A stretch of 64,000 nt of DNA from Aphrocallistes beatrix (taxonomy: Eukaryota > Porifera > Hexactinellida > Sceptrulophora > Aphrocallistidae): assembly GCA_963281255.1 (NCBI GenBank), contig OY725488.1, positions 8,157,524-8,221,523 on the forward strand, given 5' to 3'. Of this stretch, positions 33,801-45,800 are shown in pieces. A program made the translations under genes and the position numbers. Under the pieces are notes generated by a model. That model had not been told where the DNA came from, searched no databases, and saw only the letters and a list, made by a program, of their open reading frames with translations. The stretch's first letter is position 1, and each line of letters begins with the position of its first letter.

Positions 33801-36800
33801 ACTAGGAATTTTTGTTTTGTTTGTCTGTCCGAATTGATTGAAGAATTAGCAAGTCGAAATTTTAAACCTAAATTTTAAACTCTACAAAAAAATGGATAAC
33901 AAATTTTCGCACCTTTTCTATACAAAATAGATTACTACACTATCACAATGGAAATCATTGTACGGCACTACAATATATTGTCATTGTTACTTCAAAGCCA
34001 CAACTTATGTTTGATCTCTTAAATGTATCAGAATGTATAGCAATAAAAAAGAATATGTGCGTATTTTCACACCTTTACATATACATATTTTCACACCATT
34101 TGACGAATTTTGAAAAATATGCTAGAGAGCTAGAGAACCCCGAAGTTATGAGATTTCGCGATAAAATATTGACGGGGCACACCTACACCAGAGAGGGATC
34201 CTACATGTGAAATTTGATTAAAATCGGACTGCTAGATTTCGCAATATCGTGCAGACGAACATACACGGACGGACTTGGTCCTGTTTTACAAAAAGTGTTC
34301 CCTACAAAATCTATCCACCCCTAAATTTATTATGATTTGACATACTTTGCAAAGCCTGTAAAAATCTAACACTTATTTGCTTGTTTGGATCACCAAAATG
34401 ACACAATGCGTATTATTTATCAAACGAGGAAATAAGATACGCATGAAAATATTTATGCATACTTTGTACATGGTTATTTTGCATTTTCAAAAAGTCGAAG
34501 TCAGTCATTTTGAGGAGACGACTGGGCGTCTTTTTAAGCTGGGGTATTTTTTCATATACAGAGTGACAAATAAGTTCTGATGATACAAGCTTGATTAGGT
34601 ATAAAATTTCTTATACTCAAACGATCTTAGTTATTATGGTCTTTAGAAATTGTAATTCGAATCCTTCAATGTGATTTTAAAAGATTTTTCGATTCTAATA
34701 TTTAGAAATATGTTTAATATGGCGAGTTTTGCGAAGAAAAAATGTGATTCGCGATTTTCTCTGCGTGGCAGGACACATTTTTTCTTCTCAAAACTCGCCA
34801 TATTTAACATATTTCTAAATATTAGAATCGAAAAATCTTTTAAAATCATTGAAATTATTCGAATTACAATCTCTAAAGACCATAATAACTAAGATCGTTT
34901 GAGTATAATAAATTTTATACCTAATGAAGCTTGTATCAGAACTTATTTGTCACCCTGTAAATAATAACTTTTGAGTTATGTTGCAAGCAAGAATTCGTGG
35001 TTGGGAATTTTGTCTAAATTTGAATTCAAAAGTATTGAGTTAAGCGGGCATTTTAGGTAAAAGCCTTCAACGAGTGTTTTGGTGAAGTTTTGGTGATCAT
35101 TTTACAAATTTCAACCTCATTCCCGCCCGAAAGTGTGATTTTTAACAAATTTTCAATTTTGATCTCTATACCACGATTTAACCTTTTATTTTAATGACTG
35201 TTGCTTCTATAGGCATGGATGAGACCTTCGAGAGGTTTGAAGATAACTTCAATCAATCATCAATCGGTAGAGCAGTGTCTATAGTGAATGACAGGAATAC
35301 CAAGAGCTCTCTTTCTATTCAAGAAGCATACCTATGGGACTTTTCTGTATACCACATGTCATTTGCGGATAGGCAGTTATTCCGAGTAATTTTTAATATG
35401 TATAAATATTTATTTTTCTTTTAATGAGCTCAAGGAAAAACTTTATAATTTTATGATTTTTTATTTTCGTTTACATTTTCTAGACTCTATATATCATGTT
35501 GTCCGTTGCTGCTTCTAAACACAGGAGAACGAGAATGGATCGAGGTGTTAATGAGGACTATGTATATCCTGATAAGCTGCCAGAAGTAACGATTCCTAGT
35601 ATACACATAGCTTATCATCTGATACGGAGAAGAATTATATTTGTTAATGAAGCGTTCATTCTCGGGATTCGTTTTCCTCGTGATCATATTATTAATAATG
35701 GAAGATGGTACCAAAACCCGAAAACCTTTTTTGATTTAAAAGATATTGACTTTATTATCTTTAAAATTGCGATTAATAAATGTTTTTTTGAGAAAAAAAA
35801 GCATTTGAAAAAGGATGGACATCCCGAAGAATTTGATAAAATTGTTGTCCAGTATCATAATTTATTTGACATTGTTTCAACCTACAGCTGTTTGATAGAG
35901 GAAAATTGGGATCTGTTCCAGAAAGATTTTGATAGAGAGATGGATTCTCTAAGGTAGATTGAATACTTTTCTTTTGGTTAATTTACAAGTAGATCAGTGA
36001 TTTCCAAACTGGGAGTCGCACCTTAAAAAACATGTAGGGTGCGTAATAGAGTTCTTCACAATAATTTCACACGTCATTTCTTCTACACTTAACCGATTAA
36101 CTTAAGATTTCAATCGGTTGAGTCATGGCCTACTTAATATACGGCCGTGTATGTCATCGCAAAGGCATGAAAACTAGAAGGCCAGTTTTAAACAGTCAAA
36201 ATTTAATTAGACCGATAAATCAAAAACCGTATACGATAGACCTTTGAAATATATTATTACTATATACAAACATTATATCAGAGTATCCAACTCAGCTGTC
36301 AAAAATTGTCAGCATGTAATTGCGCAATATGCTCTTTTTAGAGCGAAAAATGATGTTCTAGTTCATTTAAACATCGTTATCTGCATTTTTGATACTTATA
36401 CGATTTTTTATACGATTTTTTATAGAACAAAAAACTGAAAATCTTATTTGGAATGTCTATGCATTCTTCAGTTGCTATGGAAACAAAAAATTGAATGGTT
36501 AAACCATATCTCAAAATGTATAGATGGGGGCATAAACACACTAAGAAATTATACCATTCATCCGCATCCATAATATCCGCAAACTATTACTTCCTATATG
36601 ATAATATTGTTCCCGTGTCTATTTTCAATATTTTAGGATTTTATCACTATCTATAGAGAAGTAATAAGATGTGACAAAATCCTAGATAACTCAGAAAATA
36701 TTGAAAATAGACACGGGAACAACATTATTATCCTATAAGAAATGATAGTTTGTTGATTGAATGGTATAATTTCTTAGTGTCTACGATCTATACATTTTTA

Positions 36801-39800
36801 GATATGGTTTAAACATTCAATTTTTTGTTTCTATAGCAACTGAAGAATGCATAGACATTCCAATTGAGATATTCAGTTTTTTGGATTAAGGCCTTCCCGT
36901 TGTTGTTCTATAAAAAATTATTTAAAAAAAAATTATTATATTATCAATACATTTCAAAGGTCTATCGTATTCGGTTTTTGGAAACCCATCAAAATGTGGT
37001 CCGGAAAATGCTACCCGTCGGGGACTCAAAAAATATTTGCACAAAATCATATTCATATTTGAATAAATAAAAGAATGCAAAAATACTTGAGAGTTACAAA
37101 TCCTTCTGTGAAAATTGTACCAAAATTATGAGGAAATAATATTTGGTCAATTCACCCCCACTCAACTCCAATTCTACTTGACTGCGATTTTAGCACTTGT
37201 CATTATGAGACTAAAAGTAGTAATCATCCTCAAAATGCACTGATTCGAATTTAATGATGAAATATTTTGTTGTTAGCCGGACCAGTTTACTAAAATCAGT
37301 GTAACTTTTGCCATACCACTTTTGAAGTGATGCTACGCCCCTAATGACCCAGTGACCCATCGTGTGAAGAACATACGGGCAAGCTGCATTTGTCAGAATC
37401 TTGAAGTTTTCAGAATAATTGATCTTTTGCAGAATTGTCACTTGTCAGAATAGTCCTTTGCAGAATTGTCACTTGTCAGAATGGGCCTGTTGCATGAAAA
37501 AATGCCCCCCCCGTGAAAAAATGCCCCCACCATGGATATTCATGTAATATGGGGGGGGGGAAAAATTTAATGGAGTTAGCGTGAAAAATTGCCCCCCCGT
37601 GAAAAAATGCCCCCCACCATGGATATTCTGAAGTATGCCAATGCTTATACAAAACATTTTGAATGCTATTTGGCTTCTATTCGTTTACTAAAGCATTGCA
37701 AATCAACAAACTAGTCGTGTGAAGTAATAACAATGACTTTCATAAATGTATCGTATATAAATAGTATCAGCAATATTTAGTGTTAAACTCAAGAATATCC
37801 ATGGTGGGGGCATTTTTTCACGGGGGGGGCAATTTTTCACGCTAACTCCATTAAATTTTTCCCCCCCCCCATATTACATGAATATCCATGGTGGGGGCAT
37901 TTTTTCACGGGGGGGGCATTTTTTCATGCAACAGGCCTTTGCAGAATTGTCACTTGTCAGAATGAACTGTTGTAAAATTGTCTATATTAATAAGGGGGAA
38001 GCAGCATTTTCTGTTTCGAATATTAGGAAATTGAAAGTGAAAAGGGCATTTCTGAACCGAGGGGGTGACGAAATGATATTTTACGACAGTGAGAGTGACA
38101 ATTCTACAAAAGTCCATTCTGACAAGTGATAATTCTATAAAAGTCCATTCTGACAAATGACAATTTTGCAAAAGTCCATTCTGACAAATGACAGCTTCAA
38201 ATATTCTGACAACTGACAACTTCAAAATTCTGACAAATGCATGCAGCCCGAACATACATAGGGCGACTCTATTAATTAATTACTCAATCACATTAATTTG
38301 TTGTGAATATAAACAAGATTTAATTATAAAGAACAATGCTGTATGAAGCTTTCGAATTGTATTTCAGTTTAGAGCTTTTACATTCATCATAATTTCAATT
38401 AGGCTATGTTCTCATGGGTCAATGGGTCAAGAGGTCGTAACCCATGAGTCATGACCCACTGATCCATGGTCTATTCTGGTTTGATGGAGAACTAAAAGTA
38501 GATCACCGAGTAGTTAAGTTGGAAATCACTGAGATAGACACTCTTTGCAATATGGGTGTATTTAATCATATTCCTGAGATATTTTAATATATGTGCATTA
38601 TTTTTTATTTAGACTCAAGTGGGAGAATGCTAAATGCCTGGCAATTTTTGTCGTACACTTTTTAGATGAGGATTTACTTAAAGGAATCAAATTGAATATG
38701 AAATCGACAGTGATCTTACCGAAAGCGCTTAACAGTATTCAGAATGTAGTTACATATTTGTGTTATATTCTCACTAAATGATTGTTTAACTTCTTATATT
38801 TAAAATAAGTTTATAGGTAATATGCAAATTATTTTGAATATCTTCTTCAGATAGTATTTCAGGAGGATGCTAATTTAAGATCTCCACAAACAATCAAATC
38901 TATATTAGACATGCTAAAAATGTTCACGTAAGTTATTTCTTTTTTTGTAAAAATATTTACATATTTTTCTTCATTAAAATGGTATAATTGATATTACATG
39001 AAATGGTTACTATGTAATATTATAATTTTGCGGAGCGTCGATAGTCCTACTCCATTTGAAGATATTAATCCTACTTTTTAGTTTGACGACTACACTATGT
39101 ATAGTGGGCTACTTCTGAAATGAGTGCCTCCTTATATACGTATATTGTTTTAATTTGTTTCTCCATAACGAGTATTTCGGGTATACCATAAGTGTGAGAT
39201 ATGAAATTTGACACAAGGTGTGAACTGTTTATGGGCATACGAATTACTATACAATTTCCAAAACGACACTTCTCGACAAAATGAGACACCTCTGATTGCA
39301 TCATGTATGGTAAAATTTGGGTTCTAATTATTCCACTAACAAATTTAGTTAAATGTCAACCAAAATTTGCACCTCTAACAAAATTAGCGAATAACAATTT
39401 TAATGAAAAGAATAATAAATTAAAGAAAATTACTGACAAAAATCAATTAAAACTCGCACAAAATTTGAAAATGAACGATTGTCAATTGAATATCAGTATT
39501 ATGTTTTCATTTTTTCAACTAACTGAATTTCCTGCTAATTGATTTCAGGTACCAAACATGATCTTGAATAAGGTTATTTCCGTTCCCATATAGCAAGATT
39601 CGTATATTTGCATAGCATTTTGGAATAAACGCGACATGCAATTGGTCGGAGCGAACCCCATAGTATTTGGTTATAGTAACCGAATATTTTTAAATATACA
39701 AGGGAGTTCGAAGATTTAAGCGAAAAATCTTCACGCCTCGCCGAGATAGGTTACAAATTGTGCTGGCCTATCAAATTCGATTATTTTATATAATTATTAA

Positions 39801-42800
39801 ATACGTACATTGGGATCTAAACATTAGTGACTTACATTTACAACACACACAATCGAAGGGGCTATTTGTGATTGAAAATCATCAATTATCAGGCTTTGTA
39901 ATGCGATTCACACGATTCTATTTCATATAAATGATTGAGTAGAGTATTTGATTGTTAAAGTTATTTTACTTGTATGCTCAAATTGATTGATTATAGTACA
40001 TAACACAGGGCCGGCACCACCATAGGTGTTCCGAGTGTCTGGATCCTCATTTATCTAATTGTGCAGCATATTGCCCTCCCTACATAGACTCCCACTTTCT
40101 GACACATTCCTCATAAGACGCCCAATACCCATAAAACTTAGCGCCGGCCGGCCGTAACACATACAGTAGAACCTCCATAAGTGGGGGTGCTCTACAGATA
40201 TATATATACTATATATACAGGGTGACCCATAAGTTCTGTTACAAACTTCTTTATGATAAAATTTCTTATACTCAAACGATCTACAATCTCTAAAGACCAT
40301 AATAACTAAGATCGTTTGAGTATAAGAAATTTTATACCAAATGAAGTTTGTAACAGAACTTATGGGTCACCTTGTATATGTCCTTACTATTAAAACTCGA
40401 TTAATGTTTGTTTGTATATACGTATATAGTATCTGTAACGAATTGATTGAAGAAACTTTTCTACCATAACTGATCCATTTTAAGGGATAGAAAGCTGATA
40501 TTTTAATCTAAGTTGACTAATTCATTGAAAGATGATGAAGAATTATGAATTATTCAATTAATGAATTATTCAAAACTCAAACATTAGTACAGATTATATG
40601 CCTAAAAGTGGTTAAAAGGTTGCACATGTTATATACCTCTAACATTGCTCAGTCCCTAAGCGAAATATCAAATATTTTTTTCATTATTTTAGTTTCAAAT
40701 TTTGAGTAATTCATTGATAATTCATGAATTAGTCAACTTAGATTTTAATAGAATGTGTATATTAATATATTTCACTTATGACGCAACTGTCATCAAAAAA
40801 TGATAACTCATCACTCTATTATAACGTCATCATTATGCATCAAAAAATTGATTTTTCAAGCGATATCGATTATAAATGTAGTACAGACGTATTTAGAGAT
40901 ATTATCTCCTTTATAGTTAATCAATGTGATCCTAGGCGCCTCCCGGGGACACAAAGTGTCCGCCAGCCGCGCAGCGCAAGCAAGCGAAGCGCGCGCTTGT
41001 CACAATATATTTTGCCAAAATGTTTTAAAAAACCATTTATTGTCTATTCAAGTCATTTTTTGTTATTTTAGGCCTATAATACATATTTCGTTCATTGTCT
41101 GACTTTTATTAAATTAATGTTAAATTATTGTTAGCCCAGATTATCTGAAAATTACTTTCGAGCGAAGTCGAGTCAAGTTAAGACACAACATTATAACAAA
41201 CTGCAAATTGTGTCCAGATAACCACTCTTTCACCACTTTACCTCCAATTAAAGAAGTTAATTTTATTGGCAAAAATAATTTCTTAAATTTTTTCTCCCCC
41301 ATTCGCCACTTCCCCACTTATAGAGGTTCATTTGTTTGGAAATGATGGTCTAAATTTGTCCCACATAAAGAGGTCCTAAATATAGATACCCCACTTATAG
41401 TAGAGGTTCTACTGTCTGATCGGGGGAAACGCTTCCTCCCCAAAATTTAACACCCTAGATAGAACCATGACTACTAATCAAATGTGAACCTCGTGGTAAA
41501 TTGACATTATAATCAGGATTAATTTTCTTGATCATAGCCTACTCAAAATAAGGCCTGGTATCATATATACCATGGATTAAGTAGAGGTTGGGAATCTGCT
41601 TAGCATTATAATTACATCATTTAATATCCTTAAGATTTCCATTTCCTTATATTATCTATTCTTAAATCTAATAATGCAATTGAATACAACTTTATTAGTT
41701 TTTCATAACATTTAGAACAACAATACACTAACCGGACAAAAGTATTTGTACACTATATTATTCCCCATACAAATAGTACTAAATTAGCTCTTTTCATGAA
41801 GTGAAAAGTATTCAAACTTGCGGACGCCTGGAGTTGCTCAATCTAACCTATTTGGGAATTTTTTTCTTTTATATAAATATTGTAAACAAGATTAACGAGT
41901 AATTTCTCAAATGGATCCGAAAATATAATATTCGAAATCTACAGAACTAAAAACCGTAAACCGTTGGAAGCTAGTCTCTAGCCATAGCCTACTATATATA
42001 AGGCCTAAGAGTAACTTTACCAGGGATGCGGTAGAAGATGGATGAAGAAATACATGAGCTGCCTTAAATCATTAACAAAGCACAATAGAGATTAGGAATG
42101 TATTACCAGCATATATAATTATGGTGTCAAAGCACCCATATCCGTTGTTAAAATTTAGATTAGTCATCAAATGATTGCGCCACAGGCTATATTTGGGTCA
42201 AATTTAGTGATTTTCAGAGGTCGTTTAAGGGCACAGTGTTTTTATTACAAAGTTTTTCGCATAGAACTGAGAAGTGAATGTGTTAATACTAAAGATTTGG
42301 AATTTTTCATGGAATGTTCTTACATTCCAGTGTTGCTATGGAAACGTGTTTCGGTCAGTTGGGGCTATATCTTGAAAATAGCGAGACATTCAAATTTAAT
42401 CCCATTTGATAGCAAATAGGCTACTTCCTATTAAGCTATAATACAATTTCTATGTCTAAATTCAATGGTTTACGAGATATTCGACAAATTACCAAATGTG
42501 ACCAATATGATAAATTGTCTAATAACTCGTAAATTATTGAATTAAGACATAGAAATTGTATTATAGCTTAATAGGAAGTAGCCTATTTGCTATCAAATTG
42601 GATTAAATTTGAATGTCTAGCTATCGCTGTTTTCAAGATATAGCCCCAACTGACCAAAACACGTTTCCATAGCAACACTGGAATGTAAGAACATTCCATG
42701 AAAAAATTCCAAATTTTCAGTATTAACACATTCACTTCTCAGTTCTATGCGAAAAACTTTATAATAAAAACACTTAGAAGTGCCCTTAAACGACCTCTGA

Positions 42801-45800
42801 AAATCACTAAATTTGACCCAAATATAGCCTGTGGCGCAATCATTTGATGACTAATCTAAATTTTAACAACGGATATGGGTGCTTTGACACCATATTTATA
42901 TATGCTGGTAATACATTCCTAATCTCTATTGGGCTTTGTTAATGATTTAAGGCAGCTCATGTATTTCTTCAACCATCTTCTACTGCATCCCTAGTGCCAA
43001 ATTCGCAAGTTACTCTGAGGCCTTATTATAGTAGGCTATGCTCTAGCCTATTTTTGTAATTTGTTTACTTAATGTATCTATTGTAAACAAAAGTAAACAA
43101 ATTGATCATCAATTTTACTCGAAAATATGATATTCGAAATATACACCCCTAAAAACCCCATGTCACCCGTTGGAAGCTAGTCTCTAGCACATTTTTAAAA
43201 ATTCGTCAAATGGTGCGAAAATATGTACGTATATAAAGGTGTGAAAATATGCACATAATCTTTTTCATTGCCATGAACTATAATATATTTAAGATATCAA
43301 ACATAAGTTGTGCCTTTGAAGTATTGATAACAATGACGATATATTGTAGTGTCATACAATGGTTTCTATTGTGATAGTGTAGTCATTTATTTTGTATAGA
43401 AAAGGTGTGAACATTTCGCTTAGATCTTAGGACTTAATCGTAGTCATATCATTTGACACCTACATGCCAATTTTCACATCTCTGACTTCCCAATTCTTCA
43501 ATCAATTCGAACAAACACAAAAAAAAATCCTAGCATTTTAATCTATAAGATATTCAACTATGACTAATTCAAATGTGTAGATTTCGAATCTGAAATCAGA
43601 TTTCTAGTATCTCTTAGAATGTGAACATATTGCCCCATTCATGAAAAAATCCAATTTAATACTATTTATATGGGAAAGAATCAAGTGCTCAAATACTTTT
43701 GTCCGGTTGGTATATGAAGAAATCTTATCAAAACTGAATAATAACCATTACAATTTTCAAGCATCTATTAGTTTCCAGAAGGATTATTAGTGACGAAAAG
43801 CAGTCATACATTAACTAGCACCAATATCTCCCCAGGAAGATGTGACTATCTTACAATAGCACACATCTTCAGTAACATATACTATTTGTAAATTGGAGAC
43901 GCAAGACACGACACGATTAATGTATATATATATCTGCAACGAATTGATCGAAGAAACTGCCAGGCGCAGAAAGCTGATTTTTGGCATGTGAGAGTCTTTT
44001 GGCTATGGCTCCATTAAGTTCTGAGCTCAGACAAAAATGTCGACTCATCATGGAATTATGACGTCATTGTCACATTTTTAAAAGTTAAGCAATACAGTTA
44101 TTCGAGCATAACTCAACCATTATAGGAGATAGAAGGCTGAAATTTTAATAGAATCTGCATAGTAACATACCTCACATATGTTGCGACTATCATCAAAAAA
44201 TGATGACTCATCAGTCTGTTTTGACGTCATCATTACGCACCAAAAATTGATAAATTTGGTGATTTTTCGTACGATATCGATTATAATAGTAGGGCAGACG
44301 TATTTAGAGATGTGATCTCCCTTATAATTAATCAATGGTGACCACAGGCGCCCAAAGGGCGCCTGTGGTCACCATTGATTAATGCTGCCGCACAGCGCAA
44401 GCAAGCGAAGCGCGCTTGTGTTAATCAAAGTGTATTGTTAATACTGTAGCTATTGAAATACTATTCCATCCAAAAACCATGATCGTAGTATCGTAGTAGT
44501 ACAAACCAATAGACATTATAACAAAGTTGTGTATATACAGCCCGGCGCCACGGTTTTAGAAGTGGTCCGGTTTTGACCTAACCAAATGAGTCACTTTTGA
44601 AAAGTGGTCTGGTTAAACCGTACCAACCGTACCAATGGCACCAGCCCTGATATATAGAGAACATTAAACGTCATCGGGATCCCGGGATTGAAAAGACTAA
44701 TCCCTGGATTAAAAACCCTAATCAGTCGATAAGAAGCTAAATTTTAGATGAGTGAGTAGCCTGCGTTCACAAACGTTACTTTCGAGTACAATATCGGCTT
44801 TATAAGTAGTCGCCCAATACCTCTCCAAAATCGATTTCTTTCAACATCGTACTTTTCGCGCGCTCTAAGCTGTGTGAACTTCTTTTGTCTAACAAATCTT
44901 GGTAGACATTTAACTAATTGCTTAGTGTAATAATTAGAACCGGAAAAATATCATGAAGCTACCCTAATTGCTTCCACCATTATTATATCTCTCCATCCTG
45001 CAAATGCGCCCTGATTCCAAGTGAGTATCGTCTGACTCAGTTATTGATTTCAAATAAGTCCAATTGTGCTAGACCATCTTGGTATCCTACAAGTACCGGC
45101 GCATTTGTAGGATGTCTGGTTGGCGACTGCATGATAAAACTGGGATATCTTTATGATATATGTTAGTCTACTCTCGCTGTATGTTTACTGAATAATTATA
45201 GTATAACGAGGGGGATAAATATAATTTTCCTATTCATTCTTAGATCAATTAATTCGAAAGATATAATTCACATTTGTGACCCTGATGGCAAAGAATTACA
45301 TTCGACGGACTTAGGAACTTGCAGGTATCTATATATGCATGCCTTATATATTAAAACGTTAGTTGTTTTTGTGTATGTATGTATGTATGTATGTATTTCG
45401 TCACTTCCGGTTTCTATAAGTGTATATTCATTTTTTACTATATTATTACGTGTATATATATATATATTTTCACCTTTTGAAAAGGGTTTCATTTTGCAAA
45501 AAGTGAGCTCTCAACTATGTAACGAATTTTATTGAAGAAACTGCCAGGCACAGAAAGCTGATTTTTGGTGGGAGTCTGTTGGCTATGGCTCCACTAGTTC
45601 TGACCTCAGACAAAAATGTCGACTCATCATGGAATTATGACGTCATTGTCACCTTTTTATAATTAAATTTCAGTGTTTCAACTACAACTCGGGAATTTTA
45701 GGTGATAGAAGGCTGCAATTTTAATAGACTGTATATATTAATATACCTCACATATGATGCAACTATCATCAAGAAATGATGACTCATCATTCTGTCATGA

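Larger units (their letters stand above)
35995..38542. mobile_element. Composite region between hAT-like ends in copy B intron
   Basis: Left cagtgatttccaaactggga, right (reverse complement) cagtgatttccaacttaact. I could not confirm an 8-bp target duplication. Inside are two long foldback structures (36221-36980 and 37376-38250). It makes up almost the whole intron 35954-38612. Confidence 0.4.
40164..41414. mobile_element. Element with CAGTAGAACCTC ends carrying two nested insertions
   Basis: Left end cagtagaacctccataagtg; right end ccccacttatagtagaggtt ctactg (split here). Inside are the foldback 40218-40374 and a Helitron-like repeat 40380-41003, so this element is the older host. Confidence 0.65.
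41723..43714. mobile_element. Tc1-like-ended element, outer layer of a three-level nest
   Basis: Left acactaaccggacaaaagta, right (reverse complement) taccaaccggacaaaagta; TA-rich flanks. Inside lies a minus-strand Helitron-like element, which itself contains a foldback. The ends resemble those of 10746-11201 (GACAAAAGTATT against AACAAAAGTATT). Confidence 0.7.

Noticed and set aside
37394..38240. TGTCAGAAT words considered as a CRISPR-like array
   Set aside because: Spacing and repeats are irregular, arranged as a palindrome, and the setting is a eukaryotic intron.
37469..38255. Open frames with GGGIFSRGGHFF-type and repeated SVVRI/LSEW-type words
   Set aside because: They are translations of the foldback's C-run and TGTCAGAAT arrays, not protein-coding genes.
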